Made by a program: the position numbers and the translations under genes. Positions 1 to 7,230 of a DNA stretch of 15,928 nucleotides are shown piece after piece. Positions within the stretch are counted from its first letter, which is position 1. Each line of letters starts with the position of its first letter. The notes under the pieces were generated by a model, which saw only the letters and a program-made list of their open reading frames with translations, did not search any database and was not told where the DNA came from. This DNA is from Methylaequor sp002691245 (GTDB taxonomy: Bacteria; Pseudomonadota; Alphaproteobacteria; Methylaequorales; Methylaequoraceae), in the NCBI GenBank assembly GCA_002691245.1, contig NZHH01000046.1, positions 1 through 15,928 on the forward strand, read 5' to 3'.

Positions 1-2
1 AA

Positions 3-92
3 AAATTTCCCAATTTACAAAATTTTTATGAAAAATTTTCTTTGAATGAAAATTTTAAAAAACTTCAAGAGTTTCAAGAAATTATGAATTAG
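3..92 (+). CDS. 3' end of an unidentified gene cut by the window edge
   Basis: A reading frame is open from the left edge and ends at TAG (90-92), giving 29 residues with no start in view. The C-terminus contains FPNLQNFYEKF and then a charged helix (KKLQEFQEIM). This resembles the end of a helical domain such as the C-terminal domain of a glutathione S-transferase, but that is only an impression from a short piece. It converges with the permease gene on the other strand and overlaps its stop codon by 4 nt. Such tail-to-tail packing recurs elsewhere in this window, which makes a real gene end plausible. A chance open stretch in AT-rich DNA cannot be excluded. Confidence 0.35.
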   Translation, partial: KFPNLQNFYEKFSLNENFKKLQEFQEIMN

Positions 93-1345
93 GATTTTGT
101 TTGAATATTGATTGGAAAATTTGATTTCATCCAAAAAAGTATTAGTAGACCAGGAATTCCTAAAAAAGTCGATATAAGAAAAAAGTATCCCCACCCCACA
201 AATTCAACCAAGAACCCAGCTGGTGAAGATAATACCGTTCTTGCTATACCCATTATTGAAGAAAGTAATGCATATTGAGTGCCTGTATACTTTTTATTAC
301 ACAAGACGGACAAATATGCTACAAAGGCTGCCGAACCCAGACCTCCAGAAAAATTTTCGCCAGCAATAGTTAAGATGAGATAGTTAAATTCTGCACCAAC
401 TTTATATAGTAGAATATATAGTAAATTAGAAATTATTTGTAAGAATCCAGAATAAATTAATGCATTTAAAATACCTTTAGTCTTTACTAAATATCCACCA
501 AAAAAAACTCCTAATACTGTCATAAGAACACCAAAGATTTTACTGGCATTTGCTATTTCAAGATTTGAAAATCCAATTTTTACATAAAAAGGATTTGCCA
601 TTACCCCAGCAACGACATCTCCAAATTTAAAAAAGAAAATAAAGCTTAAAATTAATATAACTTTAAAAAAGCTATTCCTGAAAATGAATTCTTTAAAAGG
701 TTCTAGAATACTTTTATTGTGGTTATGAATATTTTTAGACTTTTTTGTGTTGATCAAAAAAATAACTAAAAGAACAACACTCATAATAAATATTGACAAG
801 GTAAAAAATACCTCAAACCAAGTCATTATTTCTTTTAAATAAAGCGTTCCAGCACCTGAAATAATCCCGCCAAATCTATAACCTAATTGTGTCATAGCTA
901 CACCAGCACCTTGTGACTTTTCATCAAGAATTTCTATTCTAAATGCATCAATTACAATATCCTGACTAGCAGATAAAAATGATATTAATAAAGCAATAAT
1001 GGCGATTATCATTAAATCGTTATTTGGGTCTAAGTTACCAAGGCATAATAGACTGGGAATTAAAAAAAATTGGATTAACAGTAGCCAAGATTTTCTATGC
1101 CCAAAATAATTACTAAAAAAAAAGATATTATATTTATCTAAAAAAGGTGACCACAGAAATTTTATACTCCAAGGAATTGAGGTTAAAGCAAATAATCCTA
1201 TTGTTGAAATATCAATATTTTCTCGAGTTAACCAAATAAATAATGTTGAAAGAATAAGATAAAGAGGTATTCCACTGAGAATCCCCATTAAAAAAACTGA
1301 AATGAGCTTCTTTGAAAAATAAAATTCTAGTATATTAATTTTCAT
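89..1345 (-). CDS. ampG: AmpG-like MFS permease
   Basis: Integral inner-membrane transporter of the major facilitator superfamily, closest in pattern to AmpG. AmpG brings anhydromuropeptides released from peptidoglycan into the cytoplasm for recycling. The 418-residue length and roughly 12 hydrophobic segments fit. The N-terminal part holds the family's hallmark stretches: GILSGIPLYLILSTLFIWL near residues 21-39, then TIGLFALTSIPWSIKFLWSP, a basic loop with GHRKSWLL, and FLSASQDIVIDAFRIEIL near residues 122-140 followed by LGYRFGGIISGAG. These match AmpG better than sugar or drug MFS carriers. It starts at ATG (1343-1345) and shares a 40-nt gap with the divergent secreted-protein gene. No other peptidoglycan recycling gene is in view, so the substrate (muropeptide or another solute) is inferred from family resemblance. 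Confidence 0.82.
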   Translation of the reverse strand: MKINILEFYFSKKLISVFLMGILSGIPLYLILSTLFIWLTRENIDISTIGLFALTSIPWSIKFLWSPFLDKYNIFFFSNYFGHRKSWLLLIQFFLIPSLLCLGNLDPNNDLMIIAIIALLISFLSASQDIVIDAFRIEILDEKSQGAGVAMTQLGYRFGGIISGAGTLYLKEIMTWFEVFFTLSIFIMSVVLLVIFLINTKKSKNIHNHNKSILEPFKEFIFRNSFFKVILILSFIFFFKFGDVVAGVMANPFYVKIGFSNLEIANASKIFGVLMTVLGVFFGGYLVKTKGILNALIYSGFLQIISNLLYILLYKVGAEFNYLILTIAGENFSGGLGSAAFVAYLSVLCNKKYTGTQYALLSSIMGIARTVLSSPAGFLVEFVGWGYFFLISTFLGIPGLLILFWMKSNFPINIQTKS

Positions 1346-1385
1346 TAAATGTTGTAATTTTTAATTTTTTAACAATAATATATAT

Positions 1386-1775
1386 ATGTTTACTAACTTT
1401 ATTAAATTTTTAATAGTCTTTACATTTATATTTACATCAAACACATCGCAATCTGCTGACATTCCAAATTTAAAAGGTACATGGGTTGGAAAAAATAAAA
1501 CTCTCTCAGATCAAAGAGGCTTTAGAACTTGGGAAAAGAAAGTTGAAATTTTAGAGCAAAAAGATAGGCGCTTCAAAGGTACATTTTCCTATACCGATGG
1601 TACAAAAGATTTCTTTGGTGTGATCCATCCCGATAATGAGACATTTACCTGGGTAGCAGCCAATAGTAGAGGTTACAACATTGGAAGAATATTAGAAAAG
1701 AATAGAATAAGTGCTTGTTATGTTGAGTCAGGGATTGATGCGACTGCAGGTTGTGCTGATTTGACTAGAAAATAA
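1386..1775 (+). CDS. small secreted protein of unknown function
   Basis: A 129-residue protein with a typical Sec signal peptide: a short N-terminal region with Lys7, a hydrophobic core (FLIVFTFIFT) and a small-residue cleavage zone around residues 22-24 (SQSA/D). The mature part is about 105 residues and looks beta-rich. It begins LKGTWVG, has RFKGTFSY and a DGTKDFFGVI turn, and ends with a Cys pair (CYVESGIDATAGC) that could form a periplasmic disulfide. The GTWVG...FKGTF pattern recalls lipocalin-like small beta-barrels, but I do not recognise a named family. The ATG is preceded by TATATAT and no Shine-Dalgarno sequence. The gene converges with the ABC ATPase gene, leaving a 3-nt gap. Confidence 0.75.
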   Translation: MFTNFIKFLIVFTFIFTSNTSQSADIPNLKGTWVGKNKTLSDQRGFRTWEKKVEILEQKDRRFKGTFSYTDGTKDFFGVIHPDNETFTWVAANSRGYNIGRILEKNRISACYVESGIDATAGCADLTRK

Positions 1776-1778
1776 TTT

Positions 1779-2501
1779 TTATTGGACTTTACAAAATAAA
1801 TCTTTCATCAAGTTAGTTGGTTTTTTCTTAGCTGATGCTGAAGTTCCTTTCCAATGAATCTTGTTGTTATCTAAAATAACAATTCTTTTGAAATACTTTA
1901 ATGCCCCTTTCATGTCAGAAGTAACTGCTAAAACAGTCACCTTATTCAGAATAGCTAGGTCACTAATAATTTTAAAGATTAAGTTAGATTTTATAGGATC
2001 TAACCCTGCGGTTGGTTCATCTAAAATCAAAAACTTCGGATTGTGTGAAATTGCTCTAGCTATTGCAACTCTTTTTCTCATACCTCCAGATAGTTCATTA
2101 GGAAATAAAAATACATCATTAGTTGAAAGACCAACATTCTTGAGAATTTTTTTCGATTTAAGGATTAAAGTTTTATTATCCTCGTTTCCTAAACTTTGAA
2201 ACATGACGTTTTGCCATACACGAAGACTATCAAATAATGCATCTTTTTGGAAAACTACTCCAAATAAATTATGTACCATCGATTTATCAGTTTTATTAGC
2301 TGAACTTTGATTTATAAAAATCTTTCCCTTACTAGTATTAACAAGACCTACAATAGATTTCAGTAAAGTTGTCTTGCCGGACGCACCCCTTCCAATAACA
2401 CATGTAGGCAAACCTTGTTTTACTTCAAATGACACGTTAGATAGTACATTTGTATCTTCATAGGTTACAGAAATATTTTTTAAAACAATTTCATTTTTCA
2501 T
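1779..2501 (-). CDS. orphan MlaF/Mkl-type ABC transporter ATPase
   Basis: Cytoplasmic ATPase subunit of an ABC transporter, 240 residues. Visible motifs are Walker A GRGASGKT (37-44), Q-loop Gln85 in VFQKDALFDSLRVWQNV, signature LSGGM (137-141) and Walker B FLILDEPTAGLDP (157-169). The ALFDSLRVWQNV stretch and the GGMRKRVAIARAI continuation are characteristic of the MlaF group. That group powers MCE-type (MlaD) and MlaE-permease complexes moving phospholipids between inner and outer membrane. The position of the usual switch histidine reads VTSDM, so Ser195 stands where His is normal. No mlaE or mlaD gene adjoins it, so the partner must be encoded elsewhere. It is divergent from the methyltransferase gene with only 26 nt between the starts. 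Family is firm; the substrate is inferred. Confidence 0.82.
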   Translation of the reverse strand: MKNEIVLKNISVTYEDTNVLSNVSFEVKQGLPTCVIGRGASGKTTLLKSIVGLVNTSKGKIFINQSSANKTDKSMVHNLFGVVFQKDALFDSLRVWQNVMFQSLGNEDNKTLILKSKKILKNVGLSTNDVFLFPNELSGGMRKRVAIARAISHNPKFLILDEPTAGLDPIKSNLIFKIISDLAILNKVTVLAVTSDMKGALKYFKRIVILDNNKIHWKGTSASAKKKPTNLMKDLFCKVQ

Positions 2502-2527
2502 ATAAAAAAATGTAACTTAAACATTAA

Positions 2528-3262
2528 ATGAATCTGAATTATAGCGTTAACAATATAAATTTCAAAGAAGGAACAGTAATTATTGCAGGAGCAGGGCCTG
2601 GAAATATTAAATTGGTCACTATCAAAACTATTCTTGCTCTTAAATATGCAGATGTAGTTATTTATGATTCTCTAATTAATAAAGCACTATTAGAATATTG
2701 TAAAAAGAATGTGAAATTGATTTTTGCAGGAAAAACCTCTACTAACCGAGCGTGTTCTCAAGAGGAAATTAATGAATGGTTAGTAAAATATGCTAAAAAA
2801 AATAAGAAGGTATTAAGACTTAAAGGAGGGGATATAAGTTTTTTTAGCAGAGGAAGCCAGGAAATTAGTTATTTGAAGAAAAATAAAGTCAAATTCAAAA
2901 TATTCACAGGAATAACTTCTGCTCAAGCAGCTTTAAAAGAGGTTAAAGAAAAATCATCTAATACTAAACTTTGTCTAAATTTTATAACAGGTCATAAGCA
3001 AATCAAAATTAATAGTAGGAAAATTAATTATGATTACCTAGTAAATACAGAAGGAANAATTCTAGTTTACATGGGAGTAAGTCAAATTGANTCTATAANA
3101 AANNGCCTAATTAAAANTGGAATGAAAAAAAATACCAAAATTTCAATAATATCAAATGCATCATTAGAAAACCAAATAATTTATAATACAAACTTAATGG
3201 ATGTTACTAATTTTGTGAAAGAAAATGAAGTCAAACCACCTTCTATAATAATTATAAAATAA
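2528..3262 (+). CDS. cobA: divergent uroporphyrinogen-III C-methyltransferase-like protein (SUMT family)
   Basis: Tetrapyrrole methylase superfamily, SUMT branch, which normally uses two SAM to make precorrin-2 for siroheme or cobalamin. 244 residues, a single domain without the CysG dehydrogenase part. Family motifs are GAGPG (21-25), ADVVIYDSLI (41-50), AGKTSTN..SQEEIN, RLKGGD (97-102), FSRG (106-109) and GITSA (128-132), then TGH (154-156) and VYMG. The usual substrate-loop sequence ending in THR between GITSA and TGH is absent. The stretch there reads KEVKEKSSNTK, so activity on uroporphyrinogen III is uncertain. It ends 5 nt before the acyltransferase gene, suggesting co-transcription. 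No siroheme or cobalamin partner gene is nearby. Six ambiguous bases lie in its last third (3057-3117). Gene symbol is by family only. Confidence 0.75.
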   Translation: MNLNYSVNNINFKEGTVIIAGAGPGNIKLVTIKTILALKYADVVIYDSLINKALLEYCKKNVKLIFAGKTSTNRACSQEEINEWLVKYAKKNKKVLRLKGGDISFFSRGSQEISYLKKNKVKFKIFTGITSAQAALKEVKEKSSNTKLCLNFITGHKQIKINSRKINYDYLVNTEGXILVYMGVSQIXSIXXXLIKXGMKKNTKISIISNASLENQIIYNTNLMDVTNFVKENEVKPPSIIIIK

Positions 3263-3267
3263 TACGC

Positions 3268-4132
3268 ATGAAATCTCTAAGATATTTAATTGAATATATG
3301 TTTGTAAGAATTTTTTATATGATATTTAGAATTCTAGGCTTCCACATCTCATCATTTATTGCTGGAAAAATATTCAAAATATATGGTTTTTTTTCAAAAA
3401 GAACATCGGCAGCAATCTATAATATTGGAGATGTAATTAAAGGGATAAACACAAAAGAGAGAAAAAAGATTATTATTAAAATGTGGGAAAATTTTGGAAG
3501 AGTCATTGGAGAATATCCAAACCTTGATAAAGTTCGTGTAATTGATAATGAAAGTATTAAAATAATAAATCTCAGAAATTTATTAGATCCTTTAAAAAAA
3601 AATAAAAACTGTTTATTCTTNTCAGCCCATCTCGGTAATTGGGAATTAACATCCCATGCTCTTACAGAAAATGGGTTTAATATAAATTTTATTTATAGAG
3701 CCCCTAATAATAAATATNTAGATATTTTATTGAGGAGAATAAGGTTAAGCTACGGTGTTGGATTAATTAAAAAAGGTCCTAGAGGGTGCAAGAGAATGTA
3801 TAAAAGTTTTATCNAAAGATGGAGGTAATATTGGAATGTTNATTGATCAAAAGATGAATGATGGAATATCNACTAAATTNTTTAATAAAAATGTAATGAC
3901 AGCTTCTGCAATTGCAAAATTTGCATTAAAATTTAAATGTCCAATAATACCAGCTTTTTGTATTAGAGAGTGTGGTACAAAATTTAGAATTGAATATTTA
4001 GAACCAATTAGCTATGAGAAGATAAAAAGTCTGTCATCAGAAGAAAAAATCATGAATTATTTAAATAAAATTGTTGAAGCATGGATTAAAAAGTATCCAG
4101 ATCAATGGATTTGGGTACATAATCGTTGGTAA
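3268..4132 (+). CDS. LpxL/HtrB-like lysophospholipid or lipid A acyltransferase, apparent frameshift
   Basis: Lipid A late acyltransferase family (LpxL/LpxM/HtrB), membrane-anchored and acting on the inner face of the inner membrane. The N-terminus has a hydrophobic segment (residues 8-24). The catalytic H-x4-E motif is His121 to Glu126 in SAHLGNWEL, followed by FIYRAPNN. The frame that starts at 3268 ends at 3828, while the rest (GMLIDQKMNDGI to the C-terminal PDQWIWVHNRW) lies one frame over, up to 4132. Removing one G from the run at 3784-3786 restores a continuous 287-residue protein reading KKGPRGARECIKVLSKDGG then GMLIDQK, exactly the family pattern GARE..L..GG...DQ. In the restored frame the Ns at 3814, 3841, 3871 and 3880 are all third-position. 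A consensus error is more likely than a true pseudogene. Its end overlaps the convergent ELM1-family gene by 47 nt. Confidence 0.82.
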
Positions 4133-5045
4133 GATTTTGTAAAACGAGATCAGCAACTCTTTTAACTTCATTCAAAGGTTTGTAGGAGGATTTTTGAAAG
4201 TTACCGTCAAAAATTCTTGTATATTTTTCTTTAATTAAAAAATCACTAAAGTCTCTTAGTTTTCTCTTTATATTTTTAAGTTCGACTATATATATAGATT
4301 TACCCGTATTCAAAACATCAGAAATCATACCAACAGAATCCTGGGTAACGATAAAGAAGTTGGAGGATTTTAGTAATTCTGGGTAAGGGTTTACGTCACC
4401 CTNAGGATAGCAAATATGANAACTATACTTATGTTTAATTATATAANTTTTTATTTTTTCAGGAGTCCTTCTTGAAAAACAATAATTTATAATATATTTA
4501 TTTTTGAATTTACACAGAATATCAACACTACCCTTTATATCCTCAATAGTTAAATTAGAACTCTTACCAGAACCTCCTATTAAAACTGAGATGATTTTTT
4601 TTACCTNGAGTTTTTTAGCTTTTTTTAAATGATTAATTTGCTTTGATAATGCACCAACTGTAAAAATTGTATTTTTATATATTTTCATCTTTTTATGATC
4701 GTGATACGGAATAATTATATTTGTAAATTTATCTCTGCTAAAATATGGATCTAAAATATGATAGTTATGGGTATAATTTTTTTTAGAAAATAATAAATTA
4801 TATGGTGCAGCTGTTCTACCACATGAAATTATTAAATTATAATTCTTATATTTCGAAAGCTTGACAAATTTTATTAAATTTAAAATAAAAAAAATTAATA
4901 TATTTGGAAGATAATGAAAGGNTTTTTTTTTAACGATTAAGTAGTCACATTTAATTTTTGCTTTTTTCCTAAGTTCACTTACTAAAGTCTCACATTGATT
5001 TTTACTACTAATTTTTTCATCACATATTATAAATGCATTTATCAT
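4086..5045 (-). CDS. ELM1/DUF1022 family protein (GT-B-like fold)
   Basis: Bacterial member of the ELM1 (DUF1022, COG3660) family, common in Alphaproteobacteria and related to the plant mitochondrial fission factor ELM1. The fold resembles GT-B glycosyltransferases; the bacterial role is not established. 319 residues. Matching landmarks are SCGRTAAP (74-81), DPYFSRDKF, IIPYHDHK, TVGALSKQ, LIGGSG (155-160), SRRTP (191-195), GDVNPYPELLKSS (216-228) and TQDSVGMISDVLNTGK (234-249). The last motif resembles the donor-binding part of GT-B enzymes. The ATG overlaps the stop of the PAP2 gene in an ATGA arrangement, so the two are translationally coupled. It is the last gene of the long - strand block, and its 3' end overlaps the opposing acyltransferase gene. 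Neighbours suggest an envelope or lipid-linked sugar role, but that is inference. Confidence 0.83.
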   Translation of the reverse strand: MINAFIICDEKISSKNQCETLVSELRKKAKIKCDYLIVKKKXFHYLPNILIFFILNLIKFVKLSKYKNYNLIISCGRTAAPYNLLFSKKNYTHNYHILDPYFSRDKFTNIIIPYHDHKKMKIYKNTIFTVGALSKQINHLKKAKKLXVKKIISVLIGGSGKSSNLTIEDIKGSVDILCKFKNKYIINYCFSRRTPEKIKXYIIKHKYSXHICYPXGDVNPYPELLKSSNFFIVTQDSVGMISDVLNTGKSIYIVELKNIKRKLRDFSDFLIKEKYTRIFDGNFQKSSYKPLNEVKRVADLVLQNLTNDYVPKSIDLDTF

Positions 5046-5740
5046 TTTTTCTTTCTTCTATTTTTAAGAATAATATANATNAAATANTTNTATAAGTAAG
5101 CAAGATAAATCATAAAGAAANAAGCATATATGTTGTCACTNAAAAAGTGGCCGCCCATTGAAANTCTNCAAAAAAAAACNAGTAANCCNANAATATAGTT
5201 ACATAATAAAAATATATGATTTCTTAAAANTAATGATCCAAACATCAAAGAAAAAGCTCCNGATGTTTCCCCACTAATCCANGAGCAATTTTTATAACAT
5301 TGATCTGATTTTATAAAAGGTTGCGAATATTTTTTCTCNCCTCCAAATTCAACTATATATGCTGGTCTTGCTCTACCCCANGTATCCTTNAAGTAAAGAT
5401 TTGCAATCAATCCACACCCAAGNATTGGNCCAATAACAAATCCAAGAAGNGCTANTTTAAATCTTAAATTATATNTATTATTAAAATTATANTTTTTTTT
5501 CATAAANACTATNAATAACAANATAATCAAACTAANAATTGGTATTACNATCATNATANTTTTNAGATTACTTCTAAGTACTTTTATAAAAGTATATTTT
5601 TCTGANANGAATTTATNATCTACAAAAAAATACCTTGAGATATGAATATCTAANATAGGGAATACTATGAAAATAATGGTAAAAAAAACAAATAGAATAT
5701 TTACGATTTTAAGGTGTGATGATAGGTTACTTTTTATCAT
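5042..5740 (-). CDS. PAP2-family membrane phosphatase (LpxE-like candidate)
   Basis: Integral membrane phosphatase of the PAP2 superfamily, 232 residues with about six hydrophobic segments. Such enzymes dephosphorylate lipid phosphates (phosphatidate, undecaprenyl pyrophosphate, PGP or lipid A) on the periplasmic side. Motif 1 is K-x6-RP at Lys118-Arg125-Pro126 (KD.WGRARP). Motif 3 is R-x5-H-x3-D at Arg192, His198 and Asp202 (SMGGHF.SD). Motif 2 reads SGET (156-159), with Glu158 where the canonical PSGH has its histidine; I recall alphaproteobacterial members with a similar SGE form. A Cys pair (QCYKNC) precedes motif 2. The gene overlaps psiE by 14 nt and the ELM1-family gene by 4 nt. It carries about 36 ambiguous bases, the highest density in the window, mostly at third codon positions. 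The exact substrate cannot be told. Confidence 0.82.
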   Translation of the reverse strand: MIKSNLSSHLKIVNILFVFFTIIFIVFPXLDIHISRYFFVDXKFXSEKYTFIKVLRSNXKXXMXVIPIXSLIXLLXIXFMKKXYNFNNXYNLRFKXXLLGFVIXPXLGCGLIANLYXKDXWGRARPAYIVEFGXEKKYSQPFIKSDQCYKNCXWISGETXGAFSLMFGSLXLRNHIFLLCNYIXXLXVFFXRXSMGGHFXSDNIYAXFFMIYLAYLXXYXXYIILKNRRKKK

Positions 5741-6116
5741 TACTTTTATCTTCTTTGAAGAAATTTATAAATCTCATCTTCAAAACAATAATCGCAATAG
5801 CAAGTATAAGTATAGCAACAGCTTCGTAAATTAATATAGCTGGATCTAAATCCTTTTTCTGTAGAATTATTAGTCTAGAAATTGCTGTTATAGCAATTAT
5901 TAATGGGTATGTAATTCTTATCTCTTCCTGAAGAAGATAAACTCTTATCATTCCCATAACTTCAACGTAAATAAAAAGTAATAGCAAATCTGCTAGTTGG
6001 ATTTTTCTAATTTCAACCATATGTGAAATTTCTTGAAAAAATCCAATTAATGAACCAATAAAAATTAAAAGAACTGCAAATACTTGAATAAATCTAATGA
6101 TTTTATTTAGGTCCAT
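5727..6116 (-). CDS. psiE: PsiE-family small membrane protein
   Basis: A 129-residue protein with four hydrophobic segments (about residues 8-27, 40-62, 69-86 and 90-112) and a charged tail. The pattern DLLLLFIYVEVMGMI, then YPLIIAITAISRLIIL and KDLDPAILIYEAVAILILAIAII, matches the PsiE (phosphate-starvation-inducible E) family, whose molecular function is unknown. In Escherichia coli psiE expression responds to phosphate limitation through PhoB. It begins 7 nt after the EgtE-like gene and its end overlaps the PAP2 start by 14 nt, so it sits inside the operon. No pho box can be placed because the gene has no upstream spacer. It contains no ambiguous base, in sharp contrast with the neighbouring PAP2 gene. 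Confidence 0.82.
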   Translation of the reverse strand: MDLNKIIRFIQVFAVLLIFIGSLIGFFQEISHMVEIRKIQLADLLLLFIYVEVMGMIRVYLLQEEIRITYPLIIAITAISRLIILQKKDLDPAILIYEAVAILILAIAIIVLKMRFINFFKEDKSNDKK

Positions 6117-6123
6117 TTTAACT

Positions 6124-7230
6124 TTATATCCTTGAAATACATTTTATTAAGTAATCTATTTGTTTATAGGTATTATAATAGTGGAATGATATACGCAAAG
6201 CATCAGATTTTTTATTTTTATTGAAAAAAAGATTCTTTTTTTCTACAACAGAAGTTACTATTTTTTTACTTAAAAGAAAGTTGTAAACTTTTTTGGGACA
6301 ACGATTTTTTATATTTAGAGTATTTATTCCACTTACTTTATTTTTATTTTCGTGGAAATAGAAATCATTTTCCTTTATTAGTTTATCTCTAAAATAATTA
6401 CTTTTAAGTTTAATATCCTTTTCGATTCTTAAAATACCAATATTATTTACCCTTTTAATTGACTCTGATAAACCAATTTTTAATGCTGGAGAGTATTCAA
6501 AATTTTCAAAAACATGATCTAGTTTAATGCTTATTTTTGAGTTAATACTAGAATTATGAGCATCAATTATTTGAGGTTTTATTAAGGAATTTTTCATTTT
6601 CCTTAAAAAAATAAAACCAGTTCCACGAGGACCTCTCAAAAATTTTCTGCCGGAACCAATAAGAACATCACATCTTAATTTTTTCACATCAATATTAATA
6701 TGACCAATGGATTGGCATGCATCAATTGAGTAAACAATATTAGGGTTAATAGACTTTATTATTTTACCAATATCTTGTGCCGGATTTTCATTTCCAATAT
6801 CTGAATTTATATGACACAAGTTAACAAATAAGGTTTTTTTATCTATCTTTGATTTCAATTCATCAATATTAAAATCACCATTTTCNTCAATTTTAACAAT
6901 TTTAAAATTAATTTTATTATTNATTAAACAGATAAGATTACTNTCATATTCATTACTAAATATTACAACATTATGGNTTTTAGANTTTTTTAAAGAATTA
7001 ATGAATAAATTAAATCCAAGTGTTGTATTTGCTATAAATGATATTTCATAAGGTTTACAATTAATNAGCTTTGAGAGATTTAAGTAAAATTTATCTAATT
7101 CATTTGAAAGCAAATCTGCACAATGATAACCTCCAAAATTCTCTTCGAGTTTTAGATACTTTATAATTTCTTTATTAGAACTTGAAAAAGTTGTGCTTGC
7201 ACCAGCATTGTTAAAATTNAGGTAATTCAT
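6124..7230 (-). CDS. egtE: EgtE-like PLP-dependent lyase (aminotransferase class V fold)
   Basis: Fold-type I PLP enzyme of the aminotransferase class V / cysteine desulfurase group, 368 residues. The N-terminus FNNAGAS, then NFGGYHCADLLSNELDKFY and ISFIANTTLGFNLF, is typical of the subgroup whose members include EgtE. Asp170 in YSIDACQSIGH should pair with the PLP pyridine nitrogen. Lys196 in GSGRKFLRGPRGTGF is the Schiff-base lysine. The start ATG directly follows the egtD stop (TGAATG), so it is tightly coupled to egtD and egtB. This supports the EgtE role: cleaving the C-S bond of the hercynylcysteine sulfoxide to release ergothioneine, pyruvate and ammonia. No cysteine-persulfide loop is obvious, which argues against a housekeeping IscS. 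Sequence alone cannot prove the substrate; the assignment rests on fold plus context. Confidence 0.75.
   Translation of the reverse strand: MNYXNFNNAGASTTFSSSNKEIIKYLKLEENFGGYHCADLLSNELDKFYLNLSKXINCKPYEISFIANTTLGFNLFINSLKXSKXHNVVIFSNEYXSNLICLXNNKINFKIVKIXENGDFNIDELKSKIDKKTLFVNLCHINSDIGNENPAQDIGKIIKSINPNIVYSIDACQSIGHINIDVKKLRCDVLIGSGRKFLRGPRGTGFIFLRKMKNSLIKPQIIDAHNSSINSKISIKLDHVFENFEYSPALKIGLSESIKRVNNIGILRIEKDIKLKSNYFRDKLIKENDFYFHENKNKVSGINTLNIKNRCPKKVYNFLLSKKIVTSVVEKKNLFFNKNKKSDALRISFHYYNTYKQIDYLIKCISRI

Noticed and set aside
1352..1381. TTGTAA, 18-nt spacer, TAATAT as a promoter for the secreted protein
   Set aside because: Both hexamers match consensus at only four of six positions, and in a 40-nt AT-only spacer such matches are expected by chance.
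1861..2199. 112-codon open frame on the + strand
   Set aside because: It lies entirely antisense to the ABC ATPase gene, whose motifs are intact; no recognisable domain or independent context.
3268..3828. Acyltransferase as two independent short genes or a genuine pseudogene
   Set aside because: The one-base fix restores the exact family core across the junction, and downstream Ns obey the restored codon frame, so one intact gene with a sequence error or minor allele is more likely.
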